A stretch of DNA of 64,000 bases from Pachydiplax longipennis (taxonomy: Eukaryota > Arthropoda > Insecta > Odonata > Libellulidae), in NCBI GenBank assembly GCA_036926295.1, contig JAVFKF010000044.1, positions 3,348,001 to 3,412,000 of the forward strand, read 5' to 3'. The notes beneath the pieces were generated by a model. The model saw only the letters and a list, made by a program, of their open reading frames with translations, did not search any database and was not told where the DNA came from. Positions 12,165 through 24,100 of the stretch are shown piece by piece. Positions within the stretch are counted from its first letter, which is position 1, and the number at the start of each line of letters is the position of its first letter. A program made the translations under genes and the position numbers.

Positions 12165-15100
12165 GTAAGGAATGGGAAGAGCGGAAATTTTGCTGGGTTT
12201 ATATGGGAGGGTTGCTTTGAGAGAGGGGGGGAAGGAGGGAGGGGGTTAGGAAGTCGAATTTGTTGAATGGAGATCGGCCTTACTCGTTAATTTTGTCTTT
12301 TCTTGTACATGCAATTCAACTGTAGATACGAATCCATCACTTATAAGAACTCCAGTTAGCAACTGATCAACTTATAGAGAGCGTGGATAGCAATAACAGT
12401 TACAGCTGCTATTTGTTGCTTCATTTGTTGTATGGTTTCCAGCGGAACGCGGAGTGTCAAGAGGCAGTTTTCTGATTATTATATTTTCGTCTTTTATTGA
12501 GCAGGAGTTTTGGTCATAAAATTGAATCTTCGATCCATATATACTCTTCTTTAAGGTTTTCAACTTTTACTATCCTATATCATTTCCAAAAACTCTTCTT
12601 CATGCATGCATTTACTTTTCCGCCCTCCTTTCTCTTGATCCTTTGCTTGCCATAACTCATTCAAATGAATAGTCATTTAACCGACCGTTGTTTCAGTTAC
12701 ATAATGGAAACCTCGTCGGGCGAACAAGCCAGTTCGAGGGTTGTTAGAACTCTTATCGTACCCTGCTGCCTCTCAACCTTGTGGAAGGCGGCCTCACAGT
12801 TGAAGGGACCCATCGTTCGGGTTGCAATTCTTATTAATTCGTCTTACGCTCCTATAATTGTTAATTAACTCCTGGCATGGTTGGCACGCTGTTCAGAAAC
12901 CTATTATTCATTCAATCAGTATATGGTAAACGAAAGTACACTATGTAGTTCCCTAGATATTTAGCTATTGATACTTTACTTCCCATAAATCATTCAAATT
13001 AGTAATCATCGCGTCGTGCTCTTCTCTTCTTGCATGGGTAAGGGCTCCAATCATCATCACGTACCATTAGTTCGAAACCTTTCCAGGTGTTTAAAATATT
13101 GTGCTAAACTTCAATAAAAAATCGCGAGACCCAAGTTCGCAGATGATGCTACAGCATTTATTGTTTGACTTGTTCATGCTCGAGGTCGGATGGTTTATTT
13201 GTGGAGCAGAGGCTCGTTCCCTTTCGTATTTTGTACAAAGTAAGGAATATTCGAATATTAATGTTATCGCATAGATATTGTTTATACCTATCGTAATCGT
13301 GCAAATTATGCTGTCAAATGTTATAATGGGCTGGTATGGTTCAGCAGTATACCCAAATATTTGTTAGAAATGGTGAATCACTCCACAAAGGATATTTATC
13401 CATACATTTGATATTCCTTGTATTCTGAAACCTTTATTCTAAACCGATAACACTTGCATTATAAATTTGATAACCAATGAAGGAGCTTAAGAATCATATG
13501 ACCGGAAAGAATTCTATATCACATCCATATGATAACTGAAACAAAAAGTTAAAGAAGGAAGATATAAAATGGATTAAAAATCCCGAACGGGAGAAGAATA
13601 ACTTCAACCAGAGAATATATCATGACAATCTCTCTAACATGTAGTTCCTTTTTTCAGAGGTTGGGTATTGAAACGCTGCTAAATCCTGTAGCATCATCTG
13701 CGAGCTCGGTTCTCACAAATGTACGAGTGGAGATCGGCCTTACTCGTTAATTTTTTTCTTTTCTTCTGACATGCATTTAAACTCATGGCTTCGAATCTAT
13801 CACTTATCAGAGAACTCAAGTTAGCCGCTGATCAACTCACAGAGAGTGTGGATGTAAATATGAGTTTGAGCAGGGTTATGGCGCTTCATTTGTTGTGTTC
13901 AGCAGAACGCCGAAGGTAGAGGCAGGCTTCTCACTGTTATATTTCCTTGCGTTTGAAGTGTTCTTCAAGATACGATTACTCAGCTTGTTCGCTGTTCGAC
14001 TATATATTCATATTATTGAGGGAATTGAAACGGTCGAATTCAAAGGGATGGAATTTTGCAAACGTCTTTTTTCGCCTTCGCCGATATTTGAGTAGACGTT
14101 TTGGATGTAAAACTGAATACATCGACAATTCTGTAAAGTATTCAATAGACTAATTTCATAACCCTTTAACAGACTAACTCTTACTTAATTCAAATAGGTT
14201 AATTTAACTGAGCTGTATTTCAGTTACACAATGGAAACCTCGTTAGGCGAACAAGACAGTACGAGGGTTGTTATTAGTAGAGGGATATGACCGCCCTTAT
14301 CGTTCGTTGCTGCCTCTCAACCTTGTGAAACTGTATAGAAGCTCGCAGTTGAAGGGACCCATCGTTGGGGAATACGGTTGCAATTCTTATTAATTCGTCA
14401 TACGTTCCTGTAGCAGCTAATGGGGTATAGTGGCCTCCTGGCATGGTATGGACGTATTACAGTAAATGCTAAACAATAAGAATAGAATAATTTGAATGTT
14501 AATAGATGGCATTTAATTACTATTCTTTAAAAGTATGTAAATAATGCAACCAGTATTACTCAACGATAGTTTCTCTGAACTCTCTGAAAACATATGTACA
14601 GCTGTGGCTAATAAGTCAAATTTGGAAGATCCTCTTTTGTTTTAAGGTGTAAATTACTTCTCTAATAATTATGGCACCAAAAACCCCTCCTTTTAGTTTC
14701 CCAATGCCAAAGAAATAAAAAGTGTTGATATCCCAGTTATAGCAAGATTTTCACTTGATACCTTTCACAAAGGTATCTTAACTGGATTTTACTGTTTATA
14801 TATAACGTGTGTGTGATTATTTGTTATGTATGATATATATTTTTTCATTTGCAATTTGTGTTGCTCATTTAATTGAGAATTGATTTTCATTTTTAGTTCC
14901 TATTCCTAGACCACTTGTCAACCAAGTGTACAACCTGTTCCATCCGACTCACCCTGCATCTGCACGGATAGAGCCATTGCTGTCAGCTCGCTTCTCAATG
15001 CTGCCTCCTGTAGACATTGCCCGTCATCAGAAGTATCCTCTTGGAAATGTACAACCACATCACTCATGTAAGAATTTTATAAAATTATCTTTTGATTGTT

Positions 15101-18100
15101 GCTTGCCATATGCTTTATCCTTCTATTTTATCAGTTAGATAAATTAACAATTTTTTATCTCATATTTCAAATGAAATGACAAACACACTCAATTTATAGT
15201 AATTACTACTTACTTGATGGCAATAATTATGATGGTCAACTACTCTTAGATTGAATCGGTTTCCTTATCAATACAAGAATTGTAGGTGTCCTCTACATTA
15301 CTCAACTTTCTATAGGTTTTCAGTTAATTTAATGACACTTTTCTTTGTTCTTTCTTTCATAAGTCTTATTGTTAGCTTAATTCCCATAGATGAATATGTC
15401 TTTTTTATTTTTGATCTCCAGTGTATTAATTTAGTATAAGGCTCAACTTGTGCTGTCTATTAATTTCTAGATTAGTAAGGCAGAGATGTCTATCCCATGA
15501 AAAGCGTCTTGAGTAGGTTTTTATTAAATGTGAATTCTTCATCAGACTACAAAGTGAACTGGATGAAAAGCGCATTCCCAATCTGATGTTCCACTCTGAA
15601 TTCATAATTTGGTTTTCTTACACGAAGATGAATTCTTTTAAATGTACAATGTTAACTAGCAAGTGTTGCCTAAAAATAATGTATTACTTTTTATTTCTTC
15701 AGCACAAATTTTTTGACACCAAAAATGCTGATTTCCTGAAAATTTTAGAAATGATTTGTCCAAAGAATTTTTCAATATAAATTTTTATCACGTGAAATTT
15801 TTCTTTTTATGAATATAAAACATTGAATATATGAACGTATTCTATCATTCATGAAAGATAACTTTTGATTTAATTTTCAGTGGAATTTGTGCAAGCACAT
15901 CCTCAGTTGTTTGTAGAAGCTTTTGGTGGATCTGTGAAAGGAGGCACTCCCCATTCTGCCGGTGGTCACATGCGTCGAATGTCCGAGGTTAGCATTCAGA
16001 GCACCATGTCAGGAGTGATTGATTCTCTTCCACTGCAAACTATTAATGCTTGTGAGTATACTTGTTTTTCTCTTTACTTTTTTGATTATTTTATATTTTC
16101 AGTCTGGAAAAATTATCTTGTTGATTAATATCTTATAGTCTTTTTACTTAATTATGGGTAAAAACCTAAATAATGTGTTACTCAAAGATATTGATTCTCA
16201 TTTACCAAAATTCTTGTTCTAAAGATTGTAAAATCAAGTGAATGAAATTTTTGATTGAGTGCTTATTTGGGTTCTGGAAAATGAAAAGAAATATTATTCT
16301 TAGTCCTCAAAATTTATTATAATGATTGCCATCGTCAATACCCGATGACATCAATTATTGTATAGTTTTCCAAGGAGTTGTGGTATCATAAATATTGCTA
16401 CCTCTTGCCTTGAACAATTAGTTTATGACTTAGACTTAATTCAGGAAAACCCAGAATTAGTGTAACAAAAGAGGAGAAATAATCAATTTCTCAATAGCAA
16501 GTGACTCTCTCTTTATGCAACTTTATTACAGCAAGAAGCTCAACTAACGTCTTGCTGATTTCTTTTGTGTTTTGAATGAGTATGAATCTCTATCCTCGGC
16601 ATAATGGCTAATTTTACGTGACTCTTTTCCTTGTAATGTTACTCTTATGTAAATTGTGAGTTTTGTGGTTTTTCTAGTCCATTTATGTAAATTGAGAACT
16701 GTCTGTATTATTTATATAAAGAAAAAAATCATCTTAAATGAATGTATGAATGATATTAATAGTAAATGTTGTAAATGACTCATTCATGTCTTTATTTTCA
16801 CAATAGAATTTTAGATCACCAGACACAAAAGACATCATTCAAAAGAGAGAAAATTTTTCTTTCCTTATATGGTAATGGAAAAATCTTTACATATATTTTT
16901 TGTAATTTTGATTTTAGAGGTATCTGTCAATATATATATACTCTGCTGTTTAATGAATGTTTTTAAGAATATGGTGATGTTTGTCTTCTTTGAAAATGAA
17001 TTGCTTATGCTATTTCTTCTGTCAGTGAGTCAAAAGTGGTGGGGTCCAAAAAGATTGGATTATGCTCTCTACTGCCCTGAAGGTCTTGCCAACTTTCCCA
17101 CAAATGCACTTCCTCACTTATTCCACGCGAGTTATTGGGAATCTTTGGATGTAATTGCCTTCATACTAAGACAGGTTAGCTATCATCTCATTATATTTCT
17201 TCCTCATTTGATTTGTATTACTGTAAGTACTATCAGTCATTCAAAAGAAATTTTCAGGGCTTAATACACTTCAATGTAATTTAAATAATGGGTAAATAGT
17301 TGGTGTATTGCCAATTTAAATCTTGATATTCAAGAATTATATTTCTGATGCAGTTTTTCTTTTGTGCAAATCTTTTCTTTCCTTGCTCACTAATTGTTTT
17401 ATATTTTCTCTCCCTTTCTTAAGTTGAATCAGTTTAAGTAAATTTTACTATCATCAGCAAAAGCATTAGTTTTCTCAAAAGGTGTAATTGATTTCTTCAA
17501 GATATTGAATTCAGAAACTATTTTCTTGCCTTGCATTTGAGAATATTTTGTGCCGAGGATTTTCTGTCGATTTTGTTTTTGCTTCAAACCTTTGTGCATT
17601 TCCGTTATTATAGTGTTTTTATATGGAATACTCCTAACCCTCAATCCTTGCATTACCTGACTAACAATATTTTGGCTTATTGTGGTCATTCAATCATGCT
17701 ATGATGATCAAGTTTTGATTTGTTCTGTTCAATTAAGTATATTGACATAAAAATTAAAGAGTTAAAAATGTAAAAATTGTTTTTGGTTTCTCTCTTGAGA
17801 TGAAAGCTTCTCAAATGTTAATGTTTTCTAAAAATGTGCTCCTGTCTTTTTTGACAAATTTCATTTATCTGTCTTCACACTATTTGCTCTTCTTCAATGA
17901 ATTCTGTCAGCTTTATAAAAAAGGTTTGCTAAGCTCTGAATCTTCTTTTGTTTGTGAAATAGTGAATGGGAGATTTTTGGGTCTTTCAGGTTGGGCGCTT
18001 TGATGGGACAGGTCCAGGAGAATATGAAGAGAAAGAAATTTCAAGCTTCTGCCCATGCCAACCAAGGGAAAAGTGGATAAAAAAGTCTACCAGTTACAAA

Positions 18101-21100
18101 ACTAAATAGAAATTTCAACAAAAATAAGATCACCATCTTGTGAACCTTTCTGTAAAACCTCTTATATTATTTTATAAAGTAAGAAAAGTAAGTTTGCTAA
18201 TATAAGTTTGAAATTGTACTATTTTGATTTGTGTGGCACTTTAGTGGAAGCTACTCACCATAAAAATTGAGGGTTAGGTAATATTTACATAAAATTATCA
18301 CAAGTAAGAAAGAATTATGATAAATATCCTCTGCAATTTTCATGCATAACAAAGAAGCAGCTTATTTCTAAAATTTTATATTTTAATCAGCATTTAGAAA
18401 TAGTTGAAAAGTGTAAAATAGAAGGAAGAGAAAGGCTGTTTGAATCATGAGGTATCTGAAAATACATATCACAATTGAGGCTTGAAAATGAATAATTTCA
18501 GATGTTCATAAAAAATCAAATATATTATATGAACGAGTAGGATTTGAAGAGAACAACAACTAAGAGGAATATTGGATGGTAACTTCATGAAAGATAAGTA
18601 AAAAGAAGTAATGAGCAAGTTTTCAACAATATCCTATGGTTTAGCAATTGGTCATGGAAGTTTGAGTGAGTTACTAAGTTATTCTAATTCTGTTGTTCAA
18701 TTATTTGAAAAGAAACTTAAATTTCTCTCTCACATTACAATTAATTACGTGTAATTTGGGAAAAAAGCATGGGGAAAGCATATGTAGTATAAGGGTATTA
18801 ATTTTTATGAAAGCTTCTCAAATGTATTGTATAATGTAAAGTAAGAAAAATATTACTGATGTTTGGCTGTGAAGGCTTTGAGTGCGGCTTCTTTTATTTA
18901 CTACCTATATTGATGTTGGACCTCGGAGTGTTGTATAATAATATTAATGACAGTATATGGCTTCATTAATCTTTGAACTAGAGCTACAATTACATGTGGT
19001 ATATTGACTGGATTGCATCAAAGCCCTCCAGCTGTACAAAAGTTTAAAATCAGTTATTTAATAATATCTAAATGTACCTTTTATCAGTAGATATACTTTA
19101 CTCTCACATGTCCAAGGTGTCTATGGCTAAACTTTGGAAGTGGCTTAATAATTGTAACTCTGATGCTGTTAGCTTATTGTATATATTTGGCAAATTGATC
19201 AGAATTATCATTATCATCACCAACCAGTTATGAAGGGATTATTTATAATTATAATCCATTTTCAAAATCAAATCTTGACTTTTTTCAGTTTAACATCAGT
19301 GTTCTTAACATAATTGTCTGATATTTTGCAGAACGTTGCTGCTAATCATCGTGCCAATGACCTCATTATTAAGGAAGGAGCACCACAAATCCTAGGTGCT
19401 CGCTTTATGTATGGTCCATTGGACATGATCACCTTGACAGGTTTGTAAATATCTCATACAGTGCTTGATTAGAATTAATGAATTACTACCTATGTGAATT
19501 AACAATCTTCAGCATAAAATCTTAATGGAATCATCTTGCTTGCTGATGTTAATTTAGGTGAGCAAGTGGATATATATGTGATGAAAGATGCTCCAGTTGG
19601 GGAATGGACATTAATTGCCACCAAGGTAACAGACAAGACAGGCAGAGTGTCTCACAGCATTCAGAAGAAAAGCCTCTTGGTTTTGGAATCTTTGGAGATG
19701 ATTGTAAGGTAAATACAGCAAACTCTTGATTATCCTTGCTAATCCATGATAAAACATGGTAAATCTGGTGATCATATTGTTACCTCTTTCACTGACAGAC
19801 CATAATTTGGTTCTTAAACTGTGTGTTACATATTATGTTATGAGAGGTTGCTTATCATGTGCGATTTAAATGATTTTATTTTGTACTTACTGAAAACTGT
19901 ATTTACTTATGGACCAGTGTATACAGTATTTGTTGTTAATTGATTAAGCAATTCAATTCATAACATATTAATTGAAAATAGCAAGTTACACTGCTCACAG
20001 AGTATCTTAAAACTTAAAGAAATTCGCTCAGAAAATGTTATAGGCTATTGATATAACCCACTTCAGAATTTGATAAGTTTCAACAGCTGAATATAGTTAC
20101 CCTAACATTTGTTTCTGTTAAAATAGGTAGATTTTCAGCAGTAATAGATGCAGGGGAAACCCAGTGATAGTATTTCATCGTAAAATAAATCAATGATGGG
20201 GTTATTAATTCACTGTTATGCTGAAGTCATGTTGATGGTTCACCTCTGAATGTATGTGTATAATATAAAAGTGTATTTAAAGGGAAGATTCAGATGGAGA
20301 GTAGGAAACAAAGACAATATAGACTTAATAAATGGTGCTGAAGATTAAAGAAAATTTTCTTTGTACTGTTAATTTCTGTGAAAAACTCCTGAATCCCACC
20401 TTAAGTATTTCATTTTCTGTTTTTCCTGTTATTGATAATCCCATTTTCTTACCTCCTTTAATGTGACAGAGCAAAAAAAAAAAAAAAAAATCTTTCCCAC
20501 TGTCAGATTTTCATCAATAGATGAAAAATTGGATTGATTAAGAAACTGTATTCATGGTTGGACCCATTGATTTGTCATTGTTAAGTACAAATTCTACAAT
20601 GTCAGAAAATTATCACCTATTCATTTATATCCCTCCTTTTGGAGTTTGTTTAAATTTTGTGCAACTATAATTCCTTTCTGATTTAATTTGGTAAGTGGTG
20701 AGAAATTCATGTTGCAAATTCTGGTTTTATGTGATATTGAAAATGTTATGCTACTGTGTTAGGTTATTCTACTGAAATTATCTGAAGTTATGTGGTGGAA
20801 AAGGAAGGAAATGCTTAACTATGCTCATAATCTAATTTCTGTTGATTGTTGACAAATATTTCAGTGATCTTTTAAAATAATTATTATCACATTAATATTC
20901 ATAAATTTATTGATCCAATGCAACTCCCATAAAAATTGCAGGGAGAAGAATAACTTAGTTATTGCACTTTCTCATAAATGTATTAAATCAATCAATTTTT
21001 GAATATGCTTAAATGTTTCATCATTATTGATGAGTAACTTTGCATAATACATACATAATACTTTTTCATAAGTTGATCGACCCATTTTGCAAAAATCCAT

Positions 21101-24100
21101 GCCAAAATAACTCAGATGTCAGAGGTTTTGGCAGGCCTATTTCAGTATTTGTAAAATGGAATTCATACTTCGGCATATGCTGTATGTATGTTTTTGTATT
21201 TAAGTATGAATCTGCATGTAATAAATGCTGATCTCCTTAACTTTATTTTCACAAGAATTTGTTGGCTTATTTTCCAGGGGTGATCATTCCTATGTTGATT
21301 TTTACATGGCTGTTGTACCTCCAAAGACTGAAGTTGTGGTTTTCAGCATAGATGGGTCCTTTACTGCAAGCATGTCAGTGACAGGAAGAGATCCCAAAGT
21401 TAGACCGTGTGCAGTTGATGTTGTAAGGTAAAGATGGCTCTCTTTTAATAGTTAGTCATATTCATAATTCCTTGAATCTTTGGGGCGTATCTCACATTGA
21501 GTTATATCACTTAATTTTCAAGAAAATGCTTTTGTCACCAAAGGCTTCACAATATGTATGAAGATTGACCTCAAAATGTACACATTATTTTAATTCCATT
21601 ATTTTTATTGTACGCCTGAGTAGAAAAATGTTGTTGACTAGACAACATTCTTGATTAAGGTATTGTAAGGGTAATAATGAGCAACTTCTAATTACAGAGG
21701 GTTGAATATATTGAATGTGTGTGAAATGAATGTTTTGTTGTAAATATTTGCATAATGTGTTCAAATATTTCAATCATTATCAATATGGAAATATGTTTTT
21801 TATCCTTCTTTGGTACCTGTCTTTGCTAATCTAGTAGGAATGTTCTCCTGGTCAATATTAGAACATATCATGAAGGAAATTCATACTGAAACATAAGAAG
21901 CCCATGATTCCCTAAAATTGAAACTATTAGCACCATGTCAATGCGCATTTTAGATGTAGATTAATTGTAGCATTTATGTTATTTTCCTATGCTCTGAGAA
22001 ATATTACATATCTTAAGAATCTTATATAACATAAGCAAAAGTCTCTGAAATTTTTTTGAAGAATTCAAATTATTTCTCAATTAAAAATTTTAATAAGAGA
22101 ATCTAAAAAGATGTAATGCTAATATTTTTGATCTCTCTCATAGACACTGGCAAGATTTAGGGTATTTAATCGTGTACATAACTGGTAGACCTGACATGCA
22201 GCAACAGAAGGTCGTGACATGGCTTTCACAGCATAATTTCCCAAATGGGCTGGTATCATTTGCTGATGGTCTCTCAACAGATCCTCTGGGACATAAAGCA
22301 GTGTATTTGAAGAATCTCATCCAGGTAAGAGAAGCTTTGTTATCAGCAATGATATTGTTTAGAAGATGCTGTCGACATTTGAGTCACTCTTTGTGAGATT
22401 AATGCTTCATGGTTCATGTTGAATTCAGTGCTTTGTAAGTTTTTGCACTTCAAGACAGAATGATTTTCGAAACTGAACCAAAGTTAAATATTCATTGTTG
22501 AAATATTTCTGTATGAGTTTGAGTAGTGCTCTGACCAGACGATATTTGAAATTTATATGTATTTATTGTACATATCAACTTATAATGTATATATTGACTG
22601 TAGAATTTAAATAATCCTCAGATACATTCAGCTCCTTTTATTTACCATTTTCTGTTGCTGAATTCATATAGTAAATAAGGTGGTTTCACCAGATAACAGG
22701 TTAATTATTTTATGATGACTGTAGAGATCATTCACATTTCAGGAATAGTTATCAAGTTTCATAATGTTCAAGCACAAAAATTTGTTTTAAAAGTCTCAGC
22801 AAAAGTCATGTTGAGAGTACTGAAAATATAAAGTACAGATATGGTTACTTGTGTGCTTAGTAAGAGCTGAGGTCAAAGCCAATAAGAGACCAATTTAAGA
22901 AATGGTGCCTAATTAGAGATATAGGTGGTCTCATATTTTGCTGTCTCATTTTCATGGCACACTACTTTTTGCGTAGAGTCATCATAAGTCACTTTCCTTT
23001 TATTTGTTCTCTGGCATTTTAGGATCACCAGCAAATACTAAATCTACTAAATCTGTACTGAGCTATCTCAAGGTGTCTATTTTAGAAAATAGTAGAAGGT
23101 AACTTGATATGTATTGATAATATATACTAATGTAAAAGCATGCACCTCTACAAATTCCCTAGGAAAAATGGATGTGATAAAAGTCTCAAACCTAGATTTT
23201 CTACTTGCTATGCAGTTGCTCTAACCAATTGATTTACCCTGGAGAAAATTCAGACTTGCCATTTTGGGAGACTATGCACTCAGGTTAAGGTTCTGTTAGA
23301 GTGTAGGTGAGGAACCTGCAGCCTTCATGTCAAACATGGCTCTTTGGACATTCATTGAACCTTGTCCTCATTTCCTCAAAAATTACTCCTATTATTACAT
23401 ATATTGCATCTTAGATCCTTCTTTATTTCATTCATCAATGAAATCTGTTCATATAGCTAGTATTGATTATTTTCTAGGTGTTAAATTTAAAGTTTACAAT
23501 CCCCTCGATTCTTTTATCAACTGTACTGATTTTCTTAACTCATAGCCAATAATATACAGTATGAATGTGAAAATGATTTATCAAACGATAAACAAGGAGA
23601 AAGTTGAGCTTTTGAAAATGTCAGATTCATTTATCATTAGAGCCATTAATGTTGGAAATAACATCCTTATCCTAACATAGCATCCTTAGAGGATTTATTT
23701 ATAATTGGGATGTTTTTCCTCTTTATTATTTATGAAATTTGTCTTAATATACAAACAGAATCACTTTTCCATAATCCAACCACAAATTTGTTAGGTGTTG
23801 TTTTATTACTGCCATGTCTTTACATGTACACTGTAAGTGAAAAAAGCAAATCACAATGTATGTGAAAAGGGCACTGTAAACAATAACAGGCGTCTGTGAT
23901 AAAACTAACTCAGAGAAGACTACTCTTGACCTTAAAAGTAGTGAAATATAAGTGAAATTCTTTCCCCTGTGATGTATGCTCACCATTATTATCTCAAAAT
24001 CTTGAGAGGCTACATGGAGGCAAAGGATGGCAAGTTTCCAAGTTTCTAGCAATAAAGTATAAAAATATAAGACAATTTTGAAGTGAAGCATCATAACCTC

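Larger units (their letters stand above)
12165..14896 (+). other. Presumed intron joining CpG-rich exon to rdgB exon 1
   Basis: Runs from the GTAAGG donor to the TTTTTAG acceptor, 2.7 kb. Filled by R1, a spacer, the TIR element and R2; the last 440 bases are ordinary AT-rich intron. If the array arose by duplication between two genes, the original junction should lie here. No exon of another gene was recognised inside. Copies at 30033-32764 and 47901-50632. Confidence 0.45.
1..17871. repeat. Array unit 1
   Basis: This unit starts in the intron between rdgB exons 3 and 4 only because the window begins there. It contains rdgB exons 4-9, the minus-strand small gene, the CpG-rich promoter and first exon, the repeat cluster, and rdgB exons 1-3 of the next gene copy. 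It is distinguished from the other units by an extra GGCCT at 6301-6305 and a 16-A tract at 2602-2617. Confidence 0.95.

Noticed and set aside
12268..14454. R1 and R2 as the two LTRs of a retrotransposon
   Set aside because: No TG...CA ends, no primer-binding site or polypurine tract in the expected places, no gag/pol remnants, and the two copies are too diverged.
16869..17264. 131-codon plus-strand open frame
   Set aside because: It is rdgB exon 3 read through both flanking introns; the splice sites at 17026 and 17174 define the real exon.
17429..17689. 86-codon minus-strand open frame
   Set aside because: Intron 3 sequence, Lys/Gln-rich by base composition, no recognisable family.
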